This document shows, piece after piece, positions 45,824 to 58,087 of a DNA stretch of 60,000 bases (positions are counted from its first letter, which is position 1; the number at the start of each line of letters is the position of its first letter). This DNA comes from Membranipora membranacea. Taxonomy: Eukaryota; Bryozoa; Gymnolaemata; Cheilostomatida; Membraniporidae. The notes under the pieces were generated by a model. It saw only the letters and a list, made by a program, of their open reading frames with translations, did not search any database and had not been told where the DNA came from. The stretch lies in NCBI GenBank assembly GCA_914767715.1, contig OU612072.1, forward strand, positions 14,200,001 to 14,260,000, in the 5' to 3' direction. Both the position numbers and the translations under genes were made by a program.

Positions 45824-45956
45824 CAGATTATCTCATTTTCATTTTGACTTTAGAGGCTAGGATGTCATTTCCTGTGAGCAAAGCATGTGAGATTGACTTT
45901 ACTGGATCAAGCTCTGTTACCTGTAACCTGAATCTCTTATAAAGCAACAACAAATA

Positions 45957-48900
45957 ATGGGACGCAAGGTTGATCTTGAAAAGCCCAAGAGAGGACCTGG
46001 AAAGAAAGCAAAAAGGCAACAAGACCCAGTAGTTCCAAAATATCTAGCTGATCCTGCTCAACCTAAAAAACTGTCTTCAAATCAGAAAAAAAGGTTGAAG
46101 AAGGCCCTTCAGAGAGATGCGGACAAGGCAGCAGCAAAGACACAGGCAAAGCTTCCCAAGCAGAAGAATAGACCTGGTGCAGATGTGACTGACCAAAAAT
46201 CAATTGGTAACAAACAGAAGCAGTCATCAAAGAAAGGTATAATATAATTAATATAATAATTAAACAATTGAATTAGTTAGTAGCCTATTAAAATTATTAT
46301 TGTGACTGATGTGTGTGTGTGGGCCCAGCGGGCCAGGGAGGGTGGCTGGTGGCCCAGCTAGGCCAGGCAGTAAGTAGACATTACAAGATCAACTTTTAAA
46401 AAGACCACCAAAATCCAAGATAACCGTCACAAATATCTATTGGGCCTATCATATTCTCAAACATCGATACTGACTTATGTTTCCTTTGATAGGAAAACCG
46501 GAGCCGCAATCAGAAGAAGATGATTCAGACGCATCAGATGAAGATTTAGATGATAGTCAAGTTATCTTCAATGTCAAACCCAATGGCAAGCGAAAAGGTA
46601 ATATTGAGGACTCTACTTATCGAGCCCTGAGGTTCATACAATTGTAAAGAGAAGTGATGTTTGACTTTTTGGACTTGGCAGTGTGTCTTAATATTTGTTC
46701 TAAATTAAATGCGTTTTAACTGTCCGTAATTGTAGCAAGCTTTGTGTCTCCTTAGTGATGTTGTCCCTTGTCTAAAACAGAGTAAAAATCCCTACAATAA
46801 GAACATCTTCATTTGATATTAAATCTCATTGTTTTATTGGAAAAACGCAACATATTATATAATCTTTAGTTTCAAATAGCTCCAATCAAACAGTAGTATT
46901 ACTGTATTCATAAACCCATTTTGTGAACAATCCAGACAATCTAGAATTCGTCTAAAAGACACTTCTTATCCTTTTACAGCATATTAATCCAACTAATCAT
47001 TAGATTCGAATAGGTCCAACACTAGTACTATTGTATTCCATTGGCCCTTTGAAAACTCGGTCTAAGAGAGACTACTTTTTTTACAGCAGCTGAGCCTGTA
47101 GACAGTGATGAAGAGGAAGACGAAGATTCAGAGGAAGATCTAGAAGATGATGAAGAATCAGAGGAAGGTGAAGAAGATGAGGAGGAGGATCTGCCGGCAG
47201 ATGAGTTCAATGATGATAACCAACAGTGGCTCACACCTAAAGGAAAAATGCCTATACTGCAAGGTAAGTCTTATATATGATCAATAATCTCCTGTCAAAC
47301 TCCACGATCAGAAAAATATCAAAAATATGTTGTCAGGTAGCCTTGTCGCTCGTCCGCTCTCCCAAAACCAAAAAAAAGTGGCGGCGTGATCAGAGGTGGT
47401 GTTCGAAAAAAATTTAAGTTTATTGTTACTTATCTCACTGCTAAAATGCCCAATTTTTTATATTGACTTGTTAATGTTCCACCTAGACTGCCTTGGCAAA
47501 TGATTCAATCAATTGAATTTTTCGTCAAATTATCTTGAATTTATTTGTTTGGTCAAAAGTTTGAGGTAAACTTGAATTTCTGTAAGTGTTCTTTGCCTTG
47601 CATGTCCCTGCAGTGTATAGGCTATTAGTTTGGGAGTAGCTAGTGATGATGCTTAGTATTTTTCCTTGGCACATGATTCAATCAATTGAATTATTTGTCC
47701 AAATATCTGGAATTTATAAACTTATATGTACGAATTTCCCTGCAGTGCGTATTAGTTTGGTATTAGTCCGTATTTCTCCAGTCTCTGTACGACAACAACT
47801 TTAATTCATATCTCTATCTGCTGTTCTTTCTCACCAGATTCAGAAAACTCAGACATTTTTGTCTGAGCACACTGAGTTAATTGGTAGTCCGGAAACCGAG
47901 GACAGACTAAGAGTCTTTCTAGTATTATCTCTATCACTATCTGCTGTTTTTGCTCACCAGATTCAGAAGATGAGTCAGATGATGAAGAAGGAGATGAGTA
48001 TGAGGAGGACAGCGACAGCTCTGCAGATGATGATGATGAGGTATGTTCTATTCTCTAATTGGATTATAGGTTGCTGTTTTTTGGAGTTGTTTCCAGGCTA
48101 AAATACTGATATGCGAATACAATGAATTGTAATGTACCTGGATACCGTTAAGTTGTCGTACCAAATTAATCATGAAACAAGAAGTTATGCCTGGACCTAG
48201 AAGTTATTCGTATGACATAATCGTTTCACTTTCCCGTCAGATTTTGAAAAATCTCTAAATACTCAGAATTAACCTGGAAATTAATGTGTGAGTATAATCT
48301 AATATAATGAGCTAATCGTTTAGTCCATGACATAAAACTATAAGTGACTGTCCCCTACTAAAATACCATGATAATTTTTACATCCATAATACTTGAATCC
48401 AACAGTTCTCAAATCTCGCTCAAAGCTTAAACTACTGCTACCACTCAGGCAAATGTATTATTGAATTCTCTATAGCTCAAAAATAACTCAAATAATTTGC
48501 ACAAACTGATCTTCAAAATCAGGGTATGAAAGTATTTGTATATTGGGAATATCCTCTCATATATCATTGAAAGCAGTCAAGGTTATATTTATGAAAAATA
48601 TAGAGCCGATGTCTCAGATTTTTCCCACTTGATTTCTCAACTAGGAGGGAGAAGGTGAGAGTCTCCTGCCAATCGAGAAGAAAGCCAAGAAGCTGAGAAA
48701 GAAGGAGAAGAAAGATGAGAAGTTGGCTCAGGACGAGCTGGATATGAACATACAGCAGACAGAGATATACAAGCTACCCAGTGGTCAAGATATAGCTATG
48801 GACGCTCACCTCGCTCCTGATCTAGAAGTACTCAAACAGAGAATCAAGGATATCATGCAGGTAGGCAACAATCTATTTCCAATAAGTCATTTATTTTGAG

Positions 48901-51900
48901 AGTATTTATCACTTGGACAATCATCTTTGGTATTTCTTCTTGAGATGAACTGTGTAATATTGTTATACGATTAATAATATATATATTTGTATTATCCAGG
49001 TATTAGGAGACTTTGCAGGTCGTAGAGACCCTGACACCTCTAGACAGGACTATATATCACAGCTCAGGACGGACCTGTGTGCTTATTACGGATATAACGA
49101 GTTCCTCATGGAGAAACTACTCGAGCTATTCCCTCAAGATATTATAGAGTTCCTTGAAGCTAACGAAGTGGACAGACCAGTGAGTGGGATTTTATTTTGA
49201 TTTGATTGTGATTTGATTATGATTGACGTTTTTTTCATGTTTTGTTTCTATTTCATCCAACATGTTAAGATTTAGTAATCTAAAAAGGTGAATAGCTCAC
49301 AAAGTTCAGATACATTGCTACACTTCACACAATGTCTGGTAAATAGCATGTTTCTTGGTTGTCATGATAAGTGACCAGGACTAACAAGAGACATTAAGTG
49401 TCATCTAAATCACATTCGCCAATAATCTTGCTTTGCAATGTATAAAAAGATTACTTTGTGCAGAGCAAGTTCCTGTGAGCTAGGGCTAATATTAGGAGTT
49501 TGAGTTTACATGTACATCTGACTTCAAGCAGCACCCTAGTTGTGCTTATCGAGGGAGGTGGCGGTAGTAGTTGCCGCAAATAACTAGGCTGAAATAAGGC
49601 GCTCAGGCCCACTTTATGAAATATTTATAGGTCACAATCAGAACAAACACACTGAAGACCAGAAGAAGAGATTTAGCGCAAGCTCTCATAAACAGAGGCA
49701 TGAATCTGGATCCCATTGGGAAATGGAGTAAAGTCGGACTGGTTGTGTATGATACACAGGTACCGATTGGTAAGTGTATCTTATTGTATATGGAGCTTCT
49801 TTGTTTGCATTAGAAAGGTCGACATACATGGGAAAAATTAATTGAAAGACCGAAACTTTCATAAGCTCTGCTTGGTTTGTAACCAACCATAAGCCATGGG
49901 TCCTCAGACTTACAGCTTTACATATTGGAATCGGGGTTGTCATTCACAATCACATGTATATTGAGCTGCTTCGTTTGCCATATGGGAAAATTCAGTTAGA
50001 AAAGACCAAACACTTCTACATGCAAGGTTTTCTACTGACCAATGCAGTAGTTGAAGTTGGCAACTTACTTAGCACTGAAATCCAACTGACACCTCAAACT
50101 GAAACTTCAAGCAAAATGCCAACGGTACAATTTATTTTCCATTCAAATCTTGCTGTAATAGTAATAAAAATTATTTATTTATATGCCCTCTTCAACTATA
50201 CTTCGGGTCTAATGCGAGTTTAGATCAGTCAAGTTCAGAGTGTCAAATATTGTCTTTAGTTTACCGCCACCTAACTATAATAATCCACCACCTAACACCA
50301 CAGGTGCTACCCCGGAGTACCTGGCCGGACACTACATGTTGCAGGGAGGCTCTAGTTTCCTGCCTGTCATGGCGCTGGCTCCTCAGGAGAACGAGAAGAT
50401 ATTAGATATGGCTGCCGCTCCGGGAGGTAAGACCTCATACATGGCAGCGCTGATGAGGAATACCGGTACCCTGATAGCTAACGATAAAAACAAAGACAGG
50501 CTCAAGGTTAGTTCTATTTCATTAATTACTTGTTATGACTAGGCTATCTAGACAAATTTACTGAACTTGGTTGCAAAAATTAAATGAAAACTATCTTCTG
50601 AAACTCTGCGGTATCCATCTTGCTCCATGCCTCTGTCAGTTCCCATTCAGCTCCAACTGACCAATGAAATGTTTAAGTTAGTGTAGAGGAATTTTGTAAA
50701 TGAAAACGGTGGTTATGCAACTCATTGTGATACAATGCCTGGGCCGCTCACTCAACCCCCTTCCCTTACCTTTACTTTAAATTACCCCCAAACTAATTAA
50801 GGCACAAATCAAACCTGATACCAGTTCTATAGCCTCAGTAATCTTGGTCACCTGAAGATAGTCGACCGTTACATGATGTACACAATTTGTCTATTTTGTT
50901 TCTCTAGGCTGTCATCGGTAACCTACACAGAATGGGAATTACAAATACTGTCATCACCAACGCTGATGGTAAAGATATACAAAAAGTAAGTTCAAAGAAC
51001 CTGATAGATTTTCATTGTGAGATAAGGTATATGTTTAAGACCAGATTGTCACAACTTGAGCTTTAATTTACACTATATAGCAAGAATAGAGATTAAGATT
51101 AACAATTATATTCCCAAGTTTTCTGGGTGACACCTAACGGTACTTGGTTTGAAGGTTATTATTTAAATAGTAATATTTAACCTCCATCTGTGCATGTTTG
51201 ACACTGACCCAACTGAATAAGAAATGCAACAAAGTTGAAGTTAATTAGTTGAATTATTCTTCCTTAGTTTGTCCAGGGAGAGTTCTTCTCTCCCTGGTTT
51301 GTCTACCGCAAACATTTGTGAAACTGTATGTTTCTTCTATTATTGTAGTATATCTATATTGTATTGTTGTAGTATACATGTTTTACAATTGTATTTTGTA
51401 TTGTAGTATATTATATGTATATATGTGTATATTGCACTGATCTAGTATATTATACGGATATATGTGTATTGTGTTTTTGTAGTATATGAGTAACTTTGAC
51501 AGAATCTTATTAGATGCCCCTTGTAGTGGTACTGGAGTTATAGCTAAAGATCCAGCTGTCAAGGTGAGAAAAATCATTGAGAAGCAATTATGAGCCTGAG
51601 TTGAGTCAGCTAGTTTGACGCTGACTAAATGTGAGCTAGCACGAATTTGTACTATAGCTAGGGTGGGAGAAAATTGGTGGAGTTCGTGTTATGAGGATAC
51701 TTCACTACCGTAGGGAAGTCTTAAAATGCTGAGCTCTGTTTGTCACAGATACACTTATGTGGAACATTCAGACTAATTGACACTCACGACATTGTTTGTT
51801 CATTACTACTTTTATTAAAGCATGACGAATGACACTCTATTTCTTTTTGTCCTAAATTTTCTAGTTAAAAACATTTCATCACCATTAATAATTTAGACAA

Positions 51901-54132
51901 GAGACGCTGTTGACATTGTTATAAGTTTCTGAGCCATACCTGTTGCCTGTTTCTGATGTCTCATTGTATGGTGTCAAACCAAAATAATTACCTACTAAAA
52001 TTGTGTATATCATTTATCTCCAGGCAAATAAAGATGATGCAGATATATCAAAGTGCTCACAGTTACAGAGACAGTTATTACTGACAGCCATAGATGCCTG
52101 CGATGCTAAGAGCACCACCGGGGGTTATGTTGTCTATTCTACGTGCTCAATTCTAGTCGAGGAAAACGAACAGGTAAGTTGTTAGCATTGCGCCTTTTGT
52201 GGTTATTTTGACCACTTTAAAACATCACCGTAATAACAAGTGTTTTCATGTACTTTCAATTTTTTTCAATTTTATCGCAGTTTGCATCGATACAAATAAG
52301 TAAATAACCGTTGATAACAACACCCACCTTATAATACATTGAATAAAAGTAGATGTTCCAATTGCACACCTACCTATCTGCCTGTCGGCCAGGATTGTGT
52401 TATTCTTTGTTTTTATTCATTTCTCCAGGTGATAGACTATGCGCTGAAGAAGAGGGCAGTTAAACTTGTACCTACAGGGTTAGATTTTGGTAAGGAAGGA
52501 TACACACAATATAAATACCACAGATTCCATCCAACTCTCAAACACACTAGAAGGTCAGTGTAGTATATGTTTGCAAAATCTTTATCAAAATGTTTGTTTT
52601 AGAGATGAGAAATAATTCATTGTTGTACTTTATGAAGATAGTTATCTCTGCTCAGCTCGATGTGCTAAGTTAACTTTGTTAAGTTGAAGCGTCGACCTGC
52701 CATGCTATGCTATGCTACACACTTTGATAGCTGCAAGCGTTAATTGGTTTTAGTCTGTAAACAAGTTATTCAAAGGATCTCCTACCCATACCAAGACTGG
52801 CAACTACGATTCGTACCTTTGTCCCTGCTATAATAGGATTAGGAAAACATTCTGTCTTCTCAGAATGATATAGATATAGGTCAATAAAAGTGTTTTAAAA
52901 AGTAGAAGTTGTCTTCTACTGCAAATATAAAGGCGAGACAACTCATAGGCATAAAATCTCGGATTCTCGTTTCTTAACTACAAAAAAAAAACATTTTAAA
53001 TTGTATATTTCAGGGAGGGAGATTGGGTTGAAGGCATTTCATTTTTGTCTTCTGCAAGGTGTATTGTTTGTAAACATCTCACCCATTGACCTTAGTTTTA
53101 TTTATGCAGGTTTTACCCTCACACACAGAATTTGGATGGGTTCTTTGTTGCTAAACTTAAGAAGTTAGCCAACACTGAACCTATCCCTCAACATATGGAT
53201 CCCGAACCAGAGCAGGAGGCAGCGGACGAGACAGCAGTGCAGGATGAGGCGGAGCCTGCAGATGAGGCAGCCCCTAAACCAGGTAACTATGTCCAAGTAC
53301 CCTGAGTGAGATATTGGCAGAAAGAAAAACTCCCCATTTTGCGTCGCTTGTGATTGCTGAGATTTGGTCAACCCCAAATTCACTAAAATAAATTCTAGCT
53401 TACATTTACTCGTATGGGGTATTATACAACAATTAATAGGCTCAACACTATAATATTTGCTTTTGTTAGTTTATGTGATACAGAGGTGTGGGTAGTGTGC
53501 CTTGTTAATCCAACAAAGCTGGTCAAGACACCTGTATAGAAAACCATTTGGACAGAATTAAATATAGCACCAGGCTAATATTATCAAGTTAACAGATAAA
53601 ATTTATGAGTCAATGATTTCAAAGAATTCCCACATATTTGTTTGAAACATGAAATATATATATATATATATATATAACATATTTGGATAGATTGATCAGA
53701 TGCCCTGTCTTTGTCATCACGTGCTTATATGCATACACGGAAAACTTTCATCAAATATTGGTAACAGATTATTTTTTTTGAGCAGATGACTCTCGGCCTC
53801 TTGAGACCTATATTTTTTAGAATTCCTTGAATCCGCAGCTTTTCAATGCTATATAGCTGAGTAACATAGCTTTGGCTGAGCAAGTTGCTTTCTAAACACT
53901 ATTATATTGACACTCCAACATCTGTTATTTCAATTTTGTAGTGAAAAAAGCAGCGAAACACAAAAAACCAGCTACCGATGCCGATGGGAAACCAGTAAAG
54001 AGGAGAAAACTGAAGGATGTGGAGAAAGCCCAGAAGAAGCAGAGATTACAGGCAATAGAGAAACTGCAGAAAGAAGGCAAACCATCCGGGCCTCACAAGA
54101 AGCAGAAATACAAAAAGTTTAAAAAGACTTAA
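45957..54132 (+). CDS. NOP2: NOP2/NSUN1, rRNA cytosine-5 methyltransferase
   Basis: Complete gene of 14 exons: 45957-46236, 46493-46597, 47087-47263, 47961-48040, 48645-48860, 49000-49179, 49631-49769, 50304-50506, 50908-50985, 51483-51563, 52024-52173, 52429-52553, 53110-53282, 53942-54132. All borders are GT/AG with matching phases; 725 residues. A basic nucleolar-type N-terminus ([20 protein letters not shown]) is followed by a long Asp/Glu-rich region (~95-235), then the Rossmann-fold methyltransferase. SAM motif DMAAAPGGK is at 427-435, motif [10 protein letters not shown] has Cys500, and motif VI STCSI has the nucleophile Cys554. Then come GLDFGKEGY and [16 protein letters not shown], and a Lys-rich tail. 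It methylates large-subunit rRNA in the nucleolus and acts in 60S assembly. Both catalytic Cys are present, so the enzyme should be active. Family call essentially certain. Confidence 0.97.
47490..47990 (+). repeat. Nested tandem duplications in NOP2 intron 3, including a decoy acceptor
   Basis: A block with CCTTGGCA, ATGATTCAATCAATTGAAT and CCCTGCAGTG occurs at 47490-47640 and again, shortened, at 47665-47760. Further on, the exon 4 acceptor region (CTATCTGCTGTT, CTCACCAG, ATTCAGAA) occurs at 47815-47850 and again at 47937-47970. Only the second copy opens into exon 4. The first would read DSENSDIFV then TGA. Confidence 0.75.
48462..48532 (-). repeat. Solo arm of the 9379-9736 foldback family
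   Basis: GAATTCTCTATAGCTCAAAA and TAATTTGCACAAACTGATC followed by AGGGTATGAAA match the left arm of the element at 9379. In NOP2 intron 4. Confidence 0.65.
53652..53676. repeat. (AT)n microsatellite
   Basis: About 25 bases of alternating A and T in NOP2 intron 13. Confidence 0.85.
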
Positions 54133-54350
54133 TAATAGTGTGACCATGCATATTATTGTATATTAGATAGATAGTTTTAATCGCGCAATGGAATGTACCG
54201 TTTGTAACTAGATATATTATTAACTTTGTGACAAGAGTTGTCTGTCCAATTTGTATGGAAAGTAACTTCATGTTTCCAAAATGATTACATCAAATAGGTC
54301 ATGTATCTGAACTTTTTGTATTTTGTAACATCGCTTATGGGTAAATAATG

Positions 54351-54356
54351 AATAAA
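54351..54356 (+). terminator. NOP2 polyadenylation signal
   Basis: AATAAA about 220 bases after the NOP2 stop codon, the first canonical signal downstream. It implies a 3' UTR of roughly 240 bases. Confidence 0.6.
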
Positions 54357-55047
54357 ATTTATAATCCAAAAATTCCTAGAGTAACATTTGAGTTACTGGT
54401 CATATTTGGCATACACAAAGTGTTGTTTTTCAAAGGCTGACTCAAAATGTTACTTGACCAACGTAAGCATTCCGTTCGTCTAATTACATTATCTAATATA
54501 CGTGTAGATGGTTTTGCCCTAAATGTTATCCACAAATTCGAGTGTTCGTGCACTAGGTATATACATTAATTATCTGTGCTTTCTCTAGACCTAGACCGAA
54601 CTATTTGTCTGTCCAAAGTATGTGGAGTGCTCATTGGATGTTGTTGTGTCAAGTTGATATGCTGACCGCCTTCTAGTGAAAGCCTGGTCTGGTCAGTCAA
54701 TGCTTGCATATAGCAAACCTGGTGTGTATCAATCAAAAATGGGCAGCAGTACATTGACTGCTTGGATGATTGTTCATTCACCTTGACCTTCTGCAAGATT
54801 ATATGGTGTTTTTAAAAATCCAAATCCTGTCTCGCTGTTACTACAATAGCACCAGGCAAGATACATATTATTGCTTGGACAAAATGCAGGAATTGATACT
54901 TGTGTTCTAGTCTGATCTTTTCTATTATATACTTGACGTCAATTATTATTATCATTGATTTCCAGACCATCATCAACGAACTTGTTTGTTTTAAGGATCG
55001 GAAAGTCCAGAATTAGGGAGCGGATAGTCAAGAAGGTTTTTAGATTA

Positions 55048-55215
55048 GCAACAGCCAATATCACAATCTGATCGCTCACACATTGATGGAACTACATACA
55101 TTCTGAGTTAGCGATTTGGGAACAAATATGTCGAATTGAAGAACAAGTCAGCAATAATTTTGTGATAATGATAACCTGCCTTAGTAAAGCATCGCTCATC
55201 CTAATTGAAAGGCCA
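55048..55215 (+). repeat. Dispersed repeat, copy right of NOP2
   Basis: Inverted partner of 44636-44818, with interspersed mismatches and small gaps. No terminal duplication was identified. Confidence 0.65.
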
Positions 55216-55962
55216 CCCTGATGGACTTGTGCTATGCATAAAGTAATATGATTGCACAATGTCCAACCATAGTGTCAAAGAGATATCGGTACTGTCAGCA
55301 ACAGTATTCTGGCAGCAGTAAGTTATTTTATAATGTGTATTGCAATGGTGTTTCTGCATGCAAGATTAGGCCTTAGTAGTGTTCAAATGAGAAGCTTGAT
55401 TTGATAGAAAACGGCATGTCTCAGCCAATGTAACAAACAAGCTAGAGAAGTTAGTTGCATCTGTGAAACGTCAAGTGATGCGGTATTATTTTTATTCTTG
55501 GTAATCCTTTAGCCTTCTGCATACTAACGCACTATTGCAACAGAGGGCTTCCTTGTTCCGACACTCAATGCTTTTGTTATTGTTTTAAGAATTCACAGGC
55601 TAACCACCTGCATGCTTGCTCATATTCATTCATGCTTGATCAACTTAATATTAACCTTTGTAGACATAGTCCTAGGTTTTCCATTGATTTGTAAACATAG
55701 CGAGAGCAAAGTCCACTTCCTAAAGCTTGGCGTGGTGTTACCATGATTAAATTGTAATCCCTGAACCTCCGCATTTCTAGCTGCTCACTAAATACAGTCA
55801 GTAAAAGGGCATGACCAAGGAGAGGAGAGCAGAGTGAAGTCTCAGGTAAGAGCTATTTCTCTTCCACTTTCTTCTTGTTTCCTAGAGTCGAAAAGAAGTA
55901 ACGAGTAGAAAAATTCGCCGATTTGAGCAGACTTGAAATAGTTTTAAAGTTTTAATATAAAT

Positions 55963-56115
55963 GGGGTGGTGTGATGGCGCAATCGGTTAGCGCGCTTACT
56001 ATTCACTGTCAGGCGATTAGTGCTGCAAGAGTTGTGAGTTTGAATCCCACTGGGGGAGCTTTCAAGGTTGATTGTTCCAGCCCCCATCACCCTTGTGTGC
56101 ATACCTCTTCTCTAC
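55963..56115 (+). mobile_element. tRNA-derived SINE, family B (copy 2)
   Basis: Box A TGGCGCAATCGGTTAGCGCG (55975) and box B GAGTTTGAATCCC (56036) with class II-like spacing, then GGGGGAGCTTTCAAGGTTGA and CCAGCCCCCATCACCC. Same family as 8283-8433. The two diverge after CTCTTCT. No acceptor-stem pairing, hence not a tRNA gene. Confidence 0.75.
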
Positions 56116-58087
56116 CTTGGCTCTGGTTATAACTAGTCGTAGCTTACATTTAGTCGTCCCCAAACTAGATAAAATCAACTCTAGATAGGGTTGGGTAGGT
56201 GCGAAGGGTGTGCACTATTCAGACTTAGTGCTCCACCCTTGTAAGCATGGGCAGCTGCATCGTGCCAACATGTCTAAGGCTGAAGACGTTTCTTTATCAC
56301 TCATCAATAGTACATTTCCATATAAGAAAAATCACCTGATTTGAAACTTAAGAAACTTGAGACAATTTCACAGCCACCTAGAAGCTTAGATTTGTTTGAA
56401 CTAGTCTAACGCTTGTTTGCTAAGCCAATGGCTTGCTTCAATACACAAAGCTTATAATTTCATCAGGAAATGTATAATCCTAGATTTGGTCTTAAGTTGA
56501 GTGAGTTGAGTTTTGATATTCAGACTTGCAAGTGCCTGAGATAACTGTCTCTACCATGACGGACCAACTACTTGGTAGCTTGATCAAAACCACTATAAAT
56601 TTGAGCTGGTGTTTGCAGACATAGATCGATTCTTTGGGGTTGTTGTTGATCGTAGACAGTATTGCGAACAGTAAACACTCCATAGAATTAATGTGAAAGC
56701 TATTATTAATTTTAGACGAGAGCTATATCCTATATCCGGAAATTTGCAACTGACATGTCGCCAAGTGCATAAAAGTATTTTGTAAACAAGCAATTTTCAC
56801 TTCATCACAATATTGCGATCATTAAAATGCGAATGAACTAGCATGCTTGCATCATTATGACTTGGTACACAAATTGAGAATCACTGTACTCAAATGCTAG
56901 TCTGGAGTCTGGTATGCATGCTTGATCCTGTTACCAACTTAAACATTATATTGAGAAATTGCGCAGATCCTGTATTTTGCAATTTATTTTGCAGTTGACA
57001 GAGTTGGTTGTGCCTAAAGGGCTATTGCAACAACACTTGCAACCCTCTTCTTGTGCCCAAAACCTTTGCCTTTCATTTTCATGTGTCGACTGACTACTTA
57101 GTAAACAACATCATTGATGCATTATATAACAAGCTATTTTCACAACAAGGGTTGTTGCCCTTATATTGCACATCAATATTTGTATCAGTTAATGGTGTCT
57201 GACCATACAATTCATAACATTATAATCTTTTCACCACATTTGCACAGCTCAAATTACAAATGCCAGTTGTGTGCAAAGAATTTGTTGTTCCCAAAAATTC
57301 AAGCAAGCGACCAGTACTGCATTCCCTCAATTTTAAGCCACCAGACAACCAGCCATAGCGATTTTTATCTCCTGCAATCATGAACTAGAACAAATTTGTT
57401 TCCTACAGTGTGGCCCAGCCAGACATTGATCCTAGCATTTGCCTCATCACACTGCTAAAAGAAAGAGGCAAAAGATTTGCACTAATTGTAATTGTTCTCA
57501 GAATGAAGATTATGTATTTAGGCCAATAGCAAAGCCAAAGATTGTAAATACTCGTTGGCATAGCGAAGAAACAAAGACTTGCTGTGTCAAAGTGCTAGCT
57601 TAGCATGCATGAGATCAAACTAATGGGCATCCTTACTTTATTGACTTTTCATTCAGTCTGGTCCCTAATGAGACACTAATCCAAGGCATTTACTCATCTC
57701 AAAGCAATCATAAATCAATTTATTCTGCAAAAGGGCATATGTGAGTTAATTCAGCTGAGTAGAATCTCTCAACAGGCTACACAGTGCTTTGTGAGTTGCA
57801 AAACATCTGCATTTTTATTGTTAGCTTTGTTTTGTTACACCTGTACTCCTTTGTTTGTCAACAGGCTCTGGACTAGTCTTGTTTGTGTACACTAAGGAGT
57901 CTATGCAAGGATCGCAGTGAGCATTTTGGACACATCCTAGTAGTAGCAAGAATACTGTACTAGCCGTCTCACTGCACAGCAGCTTTGAAACAAGACAGTT
58001 TGAACCGCTGCGGCCTGACATCATAAGTCTTTTGAAAACAGCTGTTGTCCTGTGTGGTGCTTTTGGCAGCATCTGCTGAGGCTGAAG

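Larger units (their letters stand above)
54370..58087. other. Intergenic between NOP2 and pyruvate carboxylase
   Basis: Apart from the dispersed repeat (55048) and SINE B (55963), nothing coding is supported. A non-coding first exon of pyruvate carboxylase may lie toward the right end, because a plausible 3' splice site (TTTTGGCAG, ending near 58069) precedes the coding start. Confidence 0.45.

Noticed and set aside
47643-47720. A C/D-box snoRNA in NOP2 intron 3 (GTGATGA at 47643)
   Set aside because: No CTGA D box or terminal stem at the needed distance.
55963-56060. A functional class II tRNA gene
   Set aside because: Acceptor-stem pairing is absent and a second dispersed copy with the same non-tRNA body exists at 8283-8433.
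58052-58087. An upstream start for pyruvate carboxylase at 58052
   Set aside because: The codon there is GTG, and a 3' splice site overlaps it. The ATG at 58088 gives a proper mitochondrial presequence.
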